A DNA stretch of 64,000 nt from Apis mellifera (lineage: Eukaryota; Arthropoda; Insecta; Hymenoptera; Apidae). Within the stretch, counting starts at the first letter, position 1. Every line of letters starts with the position of its first letter. The position numbers were made by a program, and so were the translations under genes. The notes under the pieces are model-generated. The model saw only the letters and a list, made by a program, of their open reading frames with translations. It did no database searches and was not told where the DNA came from. The stretch spans positions 2,939,001-3,003,000 of the forward strand of contig NC_037652.1 of NCBI RefSeq assembly GCF_003254395.2, in the 5' to 3' direction. This document shows positions 24,492 through 36,700 of the stretch, piece after piece.

Positions 24492-27400
24492 GTGAGTACC
24501 TTGAATTTTCCATTTTCACCTATATTCCAAAATCCATCTGCTATCCTCACTTACAAATTTACAAACAAAAAAAAAAAAAAGAAAAAAAAATTTGTGTCAT
24601 ATTTCACCTTTTTCGCTCCTATCCTTCTGTTCCTCTAAAAATATTTCATCCATCACTGGAAATGCAGAAAACATGTTACAAAACATCCGCAAAATGAATT
24701 TCAATCGAACGAACAATTTGAAATACGTCCTCTCTTGTGTCTTTCGCGAATTGTCAATTTTAAAATTATTCCCGCGAAAAATTCTGCACTGCGTCAAATT
24801 ATCAGAGATGCACGTATTAGCGCGTATTTAAATAATAAATTTGAAAGTTTTATCCAACCGTCTCTAAAACTGTTAAAACTGTATCGAAATGACACGTTTC
24901 TTCTCCACAACTTTTTTTTTTATTTTTTTAAAATTTTGCTCGTGACAAACCCCAACTATATCCACGATAAAAAATATAATGTACATCTTGAACAAGATGC
25001 TAATATTAAAATAAAATGGATCGATAAACAAAATAAATAATTACTTAAACGTATTATATAGATATACTTTTTTTATATTTTTGCTCACGTCACGAATACG
25101 AACGTTTGAAGGATTTAACAAACAAATAAAAAGAAATGCAAAATGCAAGGTACGATCGAGGATTGTGGTAATCCTCGACGTAACTAAAGCAATTAATCTA
25201 CCCGTATTATAAATATTATTCCTCGAAACGCCAATGAAAATTATTCCCTCGAGGGTGGTGTCAGAACAATTTCATTCTCTATTATTGTTATTGTTATTTC
25301 ACGATCGCGTCGGGCGTGCTCTCCCTCCCTCCCTCCCTCCCCGTTTGATAACGCGATACAGCTGTTTTCGTAATTCCCGAGCTTTACGCCCCAATAATTT
25401 CCCGACTGTGGGTGGTTGCGTCGAGGGATATTGGGGGTGGTGGATCGGAAGAGGAAATTAAACGGTAACTAAGCTGGAAGATCGGCGGAATAAAGAATAA
25501 AATAACAATTTTCGTTTCGCCTTTTTATTTATTTAATTCGAAATTTTTTTCCGCTCGACAGAGACGAGGAAATGATTGGTCCGTTCTACTGTCCATTGTT
25601 CCATTCTCGCGTTTATTCATCTTCTTGAAATAATAACGAGACGAGTTTTTGAGGCGATGATGAAAGAATGTACTTGTTATCGTTGACTTATTCTACTTGA
25701 TCTCATCATTACTTATAATAAAGATATATTTTTATTGGTTTATTCCACTTATTTATCCTCACTTGTGATTATCGTGGAATTGTACCATCTTATCTCATCT
25801 TTTATTTTCTGACTTTATTATCAGACTATACTATTCATTAATATCATTATATTAATTTCTGATTATGATTACTTTTGTATTATTTGACTGGTATTATTAG
25901 CTGATTTCTATAAATATTGACTCGTACTACTTTTTCGATCAATTACTGACTCGTTAAAAAAGAAAAAAATAAAGGAAGAAAGAAAATTTGCGAAACAAAC
26001 TTCGCTGTTGGATTAAAAAAAAAAAGGAAAAAGTCGAATCGATTATCGACGACAAGTGTCCTCCGCTTCTGAATTTCCTAATTAAATCAGGTGTCGAGCA
26101 AACTTCGCCGGAAAGAAAGAAGTTAAAGAGATCTCGAACGAACGGAGGATCAGAAAAGAAAGAAAAAAGTGGTGGTGGGAGAAGGAAAAGAAATAACGTG
26201 TCAGACGCGCGTAACGCGATTAGGGATAGACGAGACGCTTTCGAAGTGAAAATCCAATTCGAAACTTTTGTGATCCCCTCGACAGGTAATAGAGCGTACG
26301 TATCGTTCAACCCTACCGGAAATCCTGTTTCCACCGAATCTTGCGACCAATCACCTCCCCGTGGAAATTTTCTTCTCTGCTTAGATCTGCTTTATTCACG
26401 CCCCTCTTCGTGATATATTTTTATAACTTTGTTTTTTTTTTATACCAATATTTTTATACCTCCCTTTGTATCCAAATAAACCCCCTTAAATGCTTATTTT
26501 TAACGTTGGAAAATATTTATCTTCCAAGATCGTTAATGATATTCAAATAACATTATCTATTTATTTAGTATCATAAATTAGGATCGATTATCGATTATCG
26601 TTTATAATTTCAATCGTTAAAAGAATGGAATTAAATTGAATCACGTAGAATTTGGTTTGTGTCCATTCTTTGGTTGTCTGACAACCAAAGAAGAGAATTT
26701 TTTCTAAGAAAATAAAATAGTTTATTCGTAGCGGGCTCGTTTTCCACGTTTCTTAAGCCTGTTATTTCCACCCCTTGCATCGAATTTCCACTCGTTTCGA
26801 CGGTGTATAAACGAGGCTGGATTTTTCACCCTCAACCAGCCGAGGATCGATCCTTCGACGAGACGATTATTGCGCCATCGATGTCTCGTCCCCTCTCGGA
26901 TAGAAAAATCGCTTGGACGAATGGCAAGTTGTTTGGAAGGGGTTGTGGAAGAAGATAAGATTTTTGGAGGAAGATAAATTTTCTAAACGTGGCACATTTT
27001 CTTGTGCTCTGATTTTTTTTAAGGGACATCTTTTGTGAATGGTAAGTAATTTGGAAAGATAATCTTGCAAAAGTGAATATATATACGTATATTTTATATT
27101 TTTTTGTCGTAGAAACTTTGTTTCTATATCATTTATTTATATTTATGATATTCTTTTACGTTTCAAAGTTTGCGATAACAAAGAATCTTATTTTCTTCCA
27201 TTTTTCTGAATTTATCAAAAATAATTTTTCTTAGATATTAAATTTATCGTTTATAGTTCCAAAGAAATTTCTTTCTCCAGATTTCCTCAAGTTTCTCTTT
27301 GAAAAACTTTGAAATTTTCACAATTTCTTTATAAACTTTCTTTGTAAAATCTCATTTTTCTAGATTCAAGGAAATTCTACGAGCCAATCCTAGAAAAACA

Positions 27401-29126
27401 AATTTAAAAAATATATCTCACATCTTTTCCTCATTTTTTTCTCTATTATTGTATCACACTTCATGTTCACTTCATTCTTAGAAAATTTTCTTTCCATTTG
27501 ATTATTGTAAAAAACTTTTATTCAAACCTTATCATCATCGTGAATTCTAAACGAATAATAGAAAAATAAATTTACAACAAAATATACAGTGAATCAATAT
27601 CACATTTTCACTTTTTATATCACACTTCAACGATCTCCAATTCAAATTCTGAAGAGAAAATTTTCCTTCCTCCTGTAAAAAAATTTTCGATCATCGAAAA
27701 CGATTCAGATGTCACAGTCGCAGGCATCAAAGGTCAAATTCATGGCCATTAAAGTTACAAGCACGATAACTTCTCTGGCTTTTTTTTATACTTTGAAATA
27801 ATAGTGAACCCCTTATATACCATTCAGCTCTACGAGACGAGAGTTTTCACGAATTTTTACGCGACTCTCGCCATTGTAAATTGTCCCTAGATTTTTATTC
27901 TTGTTTACGAGCTTTCGAAACGGCTGCCGGAAACAGTTCTCGAGGAGAGGAAATAAAGAATTCACCGGATAGAACCGCCGCGACTTTTTAAACCTTCTCT
28001 CTTTTCTGCGCCCATTCTCATTTCTCTCGTCCTCTTCGTCTCTCTTTTGGCGAAATTGGTATTCGGCGACTTTTCCTCCCGGGATTCGATTAAAACGGAT
28101 CCCTTTTGTCAATGAACTTTCCTTCTCTTAACGAGGTCTTTTACCTCTCCCCTTTTTGTTCCGAAAACTTCTTCCCTTTGGCCTACTTTTAATAAGTTTC
28201 TCATTTCGCTTGTTTCACTCAACGAGATAGGAGATTGGATTGTGCATTAAAGGTTAATTGGTTTGTTTTCCAACGATCCTTCCTCAGTTATGAAATTGCA
28301 TTTTCTTTTTTATACAATTGTATTTGCTCGAGTATTTGCTCGAGGTGAGAAAATCATTTGCATGATGCAGACGAGGGAAAAATTTTTAATTAAATTACGT
28401 TTGTGAATTAGGATGTGTAATTGAATGAATATTTAAATATTGGAAGTTATTTGAATATTGCAAGGCAATGTGTATGAAAATGTATTATACACAAATTTGT
28501 GTTCCTTATTTATCATATTCTCCTAATATAAAATTGAAATTTTTCACAGGTTCAAAAATTCGATTTAGAATATAATTTAATAGGAGATTATACGTGAAAT
28601 TTTCCTAGAAGTTTTGAGGCAAAAATTTTTCAGTTTTGTAGTATATAAGGAGAATATAATTTTAAACAAAAATGGCGCATTATTTTTATACTTTACCTTT
28701 TAATTCTGATAATCATCAACTAATCATTTTTTAATTATAAAATTCGATACCTTTTTAAAATAATATACTTATCTCTTCAAAAATCATATTTTCAAAAACA
28801 TATAATATGTTTAAAAATCTGTAAAAAAATGTATACACATATGAACAAATATATACATATAAATTATATAGATAAACAAAAACATAAGAATCCAAAAGAA
28901 TAAGAATACAAAATAATACCTCTGTTTTAAATCTTCTCTATAATAAAACATTTGTCAAGTAGTACAGGTCAGTAAAATGAGAGACAAATAAAATACACGA
29001 GTTATTATCAGTAGAACGAAGATTAACGCTCAAAATCTCGCAAATATTCGCAACTATCTCGAGCGACGTTAATCATCATCATTCAGATTTCGTAATTAAA
29101 ATGTCCATTCGATCGTCCTGTTACAG
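24492..29126 (+). other. Intron of the Ly6-family gene (4.6 kb)
   Basis: The donor GTGAGT at 24492 and the acceptor TGTTACAG ending at 29126 define this intron, and the reading frame is kept across it. It is AT-rich, with a T/CCCT-rich run at 25321-25340 and a GC-richer patch at 25980-26400 where both strands are open for over 125 codons. No further Ly6 exon is needed: the spacing between the last cysteines is already normal for the family. Confidence 0.75.
25321..25340 (+). repeat. (CCCT)n tract
   Basis: About five CCCT units in a GC-richer patch inside the Ly6-gene intron. Confidence 0.85.
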
Positions 29127-29254
29127 AGGCCTGGAGCACGATGACGTATTGTTGCCAGCAGGACGGTTGCAACTCGGCCCCATCGGTTGTATCCAGCAAC
29201 AGCCTCGCGATCGTCGCGATCACGATGGTGCTCCTCCTTGTGCTTCGTGGCTAA
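29127..29254 (+). CDS. Ly6/uPAR-family GPI-anchored protein, terminal coding exon
   Basis: Terminal exon that completes the split Glu codon and then reads 41 residues to a TAA at 29252-29254. The start shows the hallmark Ly6 end, TYCCQQDGCN (paired cysteines, then Cys-Asn four residues on). It is followed by a small-residue Ser/Ala/Asn spacer and a hydrophobic tail, LAIVAITMVLLLVLRG, right at the C terminus. That layout (small-residue omega region, short spacer, uninterrupted hydrophobic end) is the classical GPI-attachment signal, so the mature protein should sit on the outer face of the plasma membrane. A longer open frame starting at 29101 covers the same DNA but is out of frame with the Ly6 reading and is not coding. 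Family assignment is firm; the individual member is not identified. Confidence 0.85.
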
Positions 29255-29479
29255 TACGTCGTTTCCAGCGACCAGGTGACCGCGAATGGAAGCTACGGGA
29301 TCCCTTCGACATCACCGCGCTAACCATCGATTATTGTCCTGGCCTTTATCTTGCTGATTGGACGCTGACCAGTCGATAGTTGTCGAACAATCTTGATCTG
29401 TGAAATGAATATCTGTGAAATTTCCATCCTTCAATCGATTTTCTACGCGCTCCACCATTCTCATAGATTCTTTGGTTTG

Positions 29480-29485
29480 AATAAA
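29480..29485 (+). terminator. Probable poly-A signal AATAAA of the Ly6-family gene
   Basis: A canonical AATAAA lies 226 nt after the stop codon of the Ly6-family exon, followed within a few bases by a long T-run and then a GT-bearing stretch. This fits a short 3' UTR of about 250 nt. It is the first canonical hexamer after the stop that I noticed. Confidence 0.5.
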
Positions 29486-30988
29486 TTCTTTTTTTTTTTG
29501 GTTTGATAAAGTAAGTTTGAAAAAGTATGTGATGCTCCATTTTTCTATATTTTCTTTTTATTTACCTTTCTATTATTCTTTTATTTGCATCGACGTTTAT
29601 ATTTTTCTTCTCCTTTTTCTGGGTTAATGAAGAAACCATTCTTAATACGTAATAAAATGTATAAATTAAACGGAAAGTTTAATTGGTGATTCAAGTTTCT
29701 TAATTTCACTTTAGTTCACCAGCGAAACGCTCTCTCTGGAGAATTTTATTCGATTTAATTTAATTTTTGTGTAAAGAAATTCCGTTCTATATACGTATAC
29801 GAAAGTTCCTTAAGTTGTTTAATTCGTTTCCCCTCTCTCGTTAAATGTAAAACATTTAAGGAAATTAGGAACATCCGTGAGAGAGGTTAAGTTCTTGGTA
29901 AAATTCAATCTTTGTTCTTCGAGAGATAAAGATATTTCTTTTCTCTTTTGATTGAAATATTGTTTAAATTGGATAATTTAAATTTTGTACAGATACATTC
30001 TACTAACTTCTTTTATTCTTTTTTTCTTTTTATCTAAAGAAAACAATTTTTCTATGTTCATCAACCTTACACTTTGAACAATCTTATGATTCCATGAGAT
30101 ACTTTCTTATGGATTCTTTTTATGACATTTCATACATTCGAAGAAGATCGAATTCTTTTCACAGTTGAATTTCCATCGGTCAGCTTCCTTTTATTCGAAG
30201 CTGACACTCGCTTCTTGAGCGACTCTTGAATTCGATTTATTCGAGAACTGGTTCGCCGATTCTTCCACCTCTTTTCTTCACTTCATACCACTGCAACCAT
30301 GAGTGCTCGATCTAACAAGAGCTGGAAAAGGGGGATTCTCGATGACACGTTCTCTGCTTCGAACAGAGACGAAATGGAATTCTTCGAGGTTTGGAAAATG
30401 TTATTTCGATGATTCATTCGTATTACTTTCCTTATGTAATCTTTTATCATTAATTTCTTGAGTATCGATTTAATCCAAAGAAATTTCTCATATTACGATA
30501 TTATATGATCCTGAAAATTATAGTATTTGGATTATTATTTTATAATAATAGTTAATAATTAATTGAATATTCATTAAATTTAAATTTGTTAAATATTGCA
30601 TTAATTCGATTAGATTATTGTCGAATATTGATATGAAATAGATAATTGTTATAATTTTGTTATTTTCTTTTTATTATACATAATTTGAAAAGATTGAAAT
30701 TTATTTATTCGACGATACCATTAGATTATCCGTCTATTCGCCATATACTTTATTTCCTTTTGCGTTTTGGTTTTGCTTCAAAAACCTCTCAGCTTCATTC
30801 ACGATGATCGATTTTCGATTCCTTCTTCCTCCTTCTATCGGTTTCCCATTTAGTTCTTCGACTTTTTCCATCCCATTTTCCCAAGTTTATTCTCCTCTAT
30901 TTTCCTTTCATGACAACACTTGCCACATATTCCACTGGATCTCTCTTCAAAATATTTCAAAACTTATTCCTGTAATATTCAAACGCAA

Positions 30989-31021
30989 AAAAAATAAATA
31001 AATAAATAAATAAATAAATAA
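30989..31021 (+). repeat. (AAAT)n microsatellite
   Basis: A run of AAATAAAT units of about 32 bp. A similar short run occurs at 63600-63625. Confidence 0.9.
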
Positions 31022-31509
31022 AGGAAAACGTGTATTATAATTCTAATATATTTTCGAAAAGAATCGAAGGAAAATATGAAATATAAAATGAGAGAGAAAA
31101 AAAGGAGAAATAGACAACTATCGATTCATCGTCAATTCCAATCGAGCAAAAATTGGCTACCGCGATCGCGAGAAATAGAAAAAAAAAAAAAAAAAATTGG
31201 ACCACAAAAAACCCGTGATAGCGGATGAGATAAAAGCGGAAGTACGGCGAAAGCGCGCGAAAAGGATTTCTCGATGGTTCGATCGTTCGTGGTCAATCCG
31301 ACATATTTCTATAGTTCGTAAGATTCGTTCACGAAGGAGAAAAAAGAAGGGCAAAAAAAAAAAGAAAAAAAAGAATAAGTTAGTAATTTGGAAGAAATGA
31401 TAAAAGAGAAAAAAAGAAAAAAAAAATAGAAAAGAAAAAATGAAACCCGCGTGGATATATATATATGTATACCTATATATATATAACCTACATACAGACA
31501 ACAGTTTAA

Positions 31510-31650
31510 TGAGGAACAGTGAGGATAATAATGATAATGTTATTATTATTATGATTACTATTATTACTATTATTATTATTGATTATTATTATTATGAATT
31601 ATTATTATTACTATATTGCTACTAATTACTACTATTACCATTAACTATTA
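31510..31650 (+). repeat. (ATT)n / TATTAC-type microsatellite
   Basis: Imperfect trinucleotide array of ATT/TTA with TAC interruptions. Confidence 0.85.
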
Positions 31651-31714
31651 CCATTACTAAAAGATTAACGACACTAAACTGGAAGTATTACACCGATTAT
31701 ACATAAACTTAATT

Positions 31715-31815
31715 ATACATATATATACATAAATATATATATATATATTTATATATATATAAGAGTATATATATAAATATATATATAAATATATATATAT
31801 ATATTATAAATATAT
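31715..31815 (+). repeat. (AT)n-rich, self-complementary tract
   Basis: A run of TATATA with AAATA/TTTATA interruptions, about 100 bp and able to form cruciforms. It lies shortly after the ATT array. Confidence 0.9.
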
Positions 31816-33731
31816 ACATAGTAGCGATAAAAGATCGATAGGCGTCGAAATCGAATGGAGAGTTTGTCGATTATTATTACTACCGTTGTAACCGCTTGAA
31901 GTAGCCTTAATAATTGTAATTAACGAACGCACGCGTGAGATATTAAAAAAAAAAAAAAACTGCGTAATATCTTATTGGTTGGTGTGAGGAGATTGCGTAT
32001 TACCTCGTTTTAATCTTGTTTTCTAAATATTTATTTTTTCCTTCCTCTTCTTTTCCAATGATTAAAAGTTTTGAAAGAAGTCGTCAAGTAGAATTATAAA
32101 CACTTCTACGAAGAATTTTATTAAATAACAATTTTTCTCTTGCACGGTATCCTATTTCCATGCTGCTCGTATTGGTCAATTAAAAATCATTCGTCTTAGT
32201 CAATTACCACGAGTAGAGATTTACACGAGTTGAATTGCTATGAGAGATAAATTTAAAACGGACTTTTTAATCAAAATAAATAATTTTCCCAACTTTCTCT
32301 GATTCACGAATTTTTCTCTTTTTTTTTTGTTTCCCCTTCGCTAAATCAAATAATGGAAAACAAGAATTAAATATTTATTAAACTTAATTTTTATCGTTTT
32401 CGATATAGACAATCGAGATTAAAACGAGAATATTCGTTCTCTTCTCAGGTTAACCAACATCTGAAATTCCTAAATTGTAGAATGATTCATCCTAGCCGGT
32501 AAGCGAGTCACAAATAGTAGAGATGATAATCTACTTTACCTGTTTCACGAATGAAAGCAATGAAAATAATAAAAAAAAAAAAAAAAAGAAAAAAATATCA
32601 CGAAGGTAGCATACAGAAATTATTAGCGATTATATACCTGTTCTTCTGAGATTAGGCGAAGAGATGATTTATCTAAAGTGAAAATTAGCTCGAGTCTAGC
32701 GTAAATGATACTTAAACACTTAACCTGTTTCCCGTCACGGATGTCAACCGATCGATTAACATTGTTATTGTTGGACGAATGTTTCGAGGTAGAAATTATT
32801 CCAAATTCGAATAATTTTTCAATTTTTTTAAAAATAATGATAGAAATCGATTCGAATGTGGATTTTCGATGCAACGTTGTTAATTCGAGACGGAGAGGTT
32901 AGGTTTTGATTACGTACTGCCATTACGTATTTGAATGGAAATCGATAAATTGACAAATTTAATATAAACATTCTGTAATACAGTAGAGAAAATATATGTG
33001 GAAAATTTATAATACAATGTAATTTTAAAATTTTTCTTGTATGATAAGAGCTTATATAATGAAAATATATATAATAGTATTCGTGAAATATATATTTGAT
33101 GAAAACATCTACAATAGTATTTTCAATATTTAATGACACTAGTGTGAAAATTTGTCAGGTGATCGTATCAATATTGGAAATTTGTCACATCACAGGAACC
33201 GTATATTCGTACAAATATTTGAAATTTGTCACGATGTTACGATCAAAATGTCACAATGTTCGCCATGATAAAATTCAGCCATATGACAGCAAATAAATTA
33301 ATCTTTGCATTTTACTAGTCATCTTACAATTTCTTCTATATAACTGTTCTTATATCTAATATAATAAAAGGGGAGGGAAAAATCCCAAATTGAACAACGA
33401 CACGAATCTATTTATATTAATACTTTCATTATTGAATCAAATAGAAATAAGTTGCTTAAGATTCCAAATCTCCACGAATAATAATCTATGAGTTCTAATC
33501 TATAAATCTATTCTAATTTAATAAATCAAGATTCTATTAATTTAATCAAGTAGAAAAAATGTTTCATCAAAAATCCATGAAGAATCGAATTCGATATTCC
33601 ACACCACGAACATTATATAATCCCGTTTTAAATTGAATAAAAATATTTGTTAAAAGCTACAATTGTTGCGGATCACTTCGTTCAAACTTCGCTTACACTT
33701 TATCCATGTATTTTTATAACACAAAGTGACA

Positions 33732-33741
33732 AAGGTGGCGC
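33732..33741 (+). promoter_or_regulatory. CTCF-like motif
   Basis: AAGGTGGCGC fits the core AGRKGGCGC known for insect CTCF. It is GC-rich in an AT-rich setting. Motif match only. Confidence 0.3.
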
Positions 33742-36700
33742 TTGTGTCCACGTGGATACGCAATCATTGTGGCTCTATCTACCTTCCAAATTTTCATAAT
33801 CTCGATCTTCGATTGTTCGTACATACATACATATACGATTTAAATTGCAAAAAAAAAAAAAAAAAATAACAAAAATAATTTTAAAGCAAAAAAATTTTAA
33901 AGCAATTCTACCTCGAATCATTCCGTATTATATCCATATCAATAAAAAAATATATAAATAAAAAAAAAAGAACGAAGGATTATTGAATATCGAAGTTTTA
34001 TCAGGACGCACACAAGCAAAAAAAGAGCGAAAAAAAACCATGACTTTCGGATAATATATTAACAAGTTATATATTAACGATACTATAATTCTAGGCGACT
34101 TCCTTAGCGTGTAAGATTTTATTATATTCAACAAGGAACGCTCGATAATAAATCCGACATTGTTCCAAGCTCCTAAATAAATGAGTGAAGATTATTAACA
34201 AAAAAAAAAAACAGAATAAACGAAAAAAAGAAAAAAAGAAAAAGGATAAAAAGAAAAGTTTCTACATCGATTATCGGTTATCGAATAAAGATCGATAAGT
34301 GGATACGTGATTTCCGTGCGAGAAAAGTGTTTAGAAAGTGTGAGTATAGATGGCGTTTCAACGTACAGCGTAACATTTTACATTTGCTTCGAGCACTATT
34401 TCAATAGATACATTATTAAAGAAGTTCGTGAGAGAAAAGATAAAAAAAAAACGTCTAAACGAGAAAATTGTCTATTTTTTTTTCTTCCTGCATTGATTTG
34501 TAATGATGAATGTGAAAGTTTATTTGTTTATGATATAGTTGAGTGAATTTTACGCATATATATGATATGATTTGTATGAAGAACTTTTTTATTTGAATTT
34601 TATTTTTAATTTTTGTTATTGATCATAGAAATTTAAAAGTTAACTTGGTAGGATAATAAAAAGTGATTTTTTGATTTTCTATTGAATTATTATTTTTTTA
34701 TCTATAAGTTGAGAATATGTTTGAAATAATTCATGCAAGAGAAACATTTAAGAATTAGTTTGGTTAGGTTAAATTTTAGAAATTATACAGATGTTTTGAT
34801 GAATTAATCGAATAATTATTTTTAATTAAATTTAGGCAATATCATCATTAACAATGAAAAACAAAATTTCACACTATATCAGATACAACGACAAGCTAAT
34901 TCGTGAAAATTTTCGATTAATTAAAAAATTAATTTTAAAAAATATTGACGAATAAAATTATACGATTATATTTCTAAGATTCTAATTCTAATAATAATAG
35001 GATCTCTTCTATTGTCATATAAGTTCATTAAAAGATTTTAGAAAAAAAAAAGAAAAAGTGAAAAGAACGGTTAACGAATCTGTTTCTGAATGAGAATGAA
35101 CGACTACGAATGAATAGGCGATGAAAAAGGGAAAAGTCTGGTAAAACGTTCGAATGAATTTCCGTTCAAGACAATTTAAGAGTGAGACAGAGAAGGAATG
35201 AAGAAAGATGTGCATCCTGTGAAACTTCGAAATCGTTGAGACGTCGAGTTGTCGTCGAGTGGGCCTTTTTAAAGTTCTTTTCGAGCCTTCGAGCCCTTGA
35301 CGATTGAGTGTTCGCCGCTTTTAAACCTTCCGACATTTCACTCTTAACATTCGTCGTGAGTGATAAATACTATTTTTCTTTGTTCAGTGTAATCAATTTT
35401 ATTTAAAAAATTAATGGAAAAGAATTTAAAAAAAAAAGAATTTAAAAAGAATGGATAAAAATTTGAAGAGAATAAAAAAAGAATTACGAAAGGAAAATAT
35501 GAAAAAATTATAGATTCAAGAAGAGTATTAAAAGGAAAAAAAGAATATGAAAAAAATAAGAACATTTATGAAAATAAATATCGATAAGAGGAAATATGAA
35601 AGCCAGCGGATTTATATAAATTAAAAGTAAATAATATATAAAAGATGCTATAAAAAAATAGATTAAATAGAAAAAAATAAAAATTGCAGATTCATAGATA
35701 TTTCACGATTTCCCAACGGGGCTCGATATATCTTCTGATGGCATACGATGCGAAACGATTTAATTGCATCGACTATTGTGCGGAAGTGGAATTTCGGGAT
35801 TGAAATGGAGGGGATGGCTCGTTTCCGGTCGAATTCGACGGCTTGATCGACGATGGCGAAGAATTTTGTTGATTTTAATGGTAGACGAAGGAGCGAGAGA
35901 GAAAGTGACATGCAACTGGAACACACGTGGAAAGAAGAAAAAAGAACTAGAATTTGAAATGTAAAGAAATAGAATAGGTAATAATATTAAAATATATATA
36001 TTAAATGATATTATATATGTAAATTTGATAAAAAAAAGTTCACTGAATATTATTTGCAGTAAAAGAAAGGAGAAAAAAGGAAAGAAGAAAAAAATATTGA
36101 TAAATTTCTTCTAAGAAATGTAAGAAATTAAAATTGTAAGAAATTAATATATAAAAAAAAAAAAGAAAAATTATTGAAATTATCATAAATGAATTACATT
36201 ATATAATTAAAATGTAATGTAAAATTATTATATGATATTATACAATCTCATGTATTTTCTCATGTATTTAAAATTAAAAAAAAAAAATATTAAATTAACT
36301 TAATTTATATATTATATTATTACATAATAACATATGAAATAAAATAATATAAATTCTTCAATACATGTATTTTTCTCAATTGAAATGAAAAAAATTCGAG
36401 AAAAAAGAAAGAATAAAAATAAAATCTATTGAAAAATATCCTTTTAATAGCAGCCATCAAAGAATAAAAAGAAATTTAAAAATTGGATATAAATCAAAGA
36501 AATAATTAATCGTTTTCACATCACTGTTGAATATATTCTTCATTAATTTAATATCAAGTAGATGAAGAGAATTAAAATTAAAAAATTTGATGAGACGTCT
36601 CCTTTTTCTTCTTTTTCTCATATTGAATTACGATTTTTATTCGCAACAATCGATTGTGCATTCCATCCTTTATTTTCATCTTCGCTTTCTCTATTTCTTT

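Noticed and set aside
24392..24697. 101-codon frame through the Ly6 exon
   Set aside because: It is the Ly6 exon plus unspliced intron on both sides; only 24434-24491 is coding.
29101..29379. 92-codon plus-strand frame starting at an ATG
   Set aside because: It overlaps the true Ly6 terminal exon in a different frame; the spliced Ly6 frame explains the sequence.
30299..30412. 37-codon ATG frame starting MSARSNKSWK
   Set aside because: Too short to separate from chance, and the possible donor inside it (GAG|GTTTGG) is weak.
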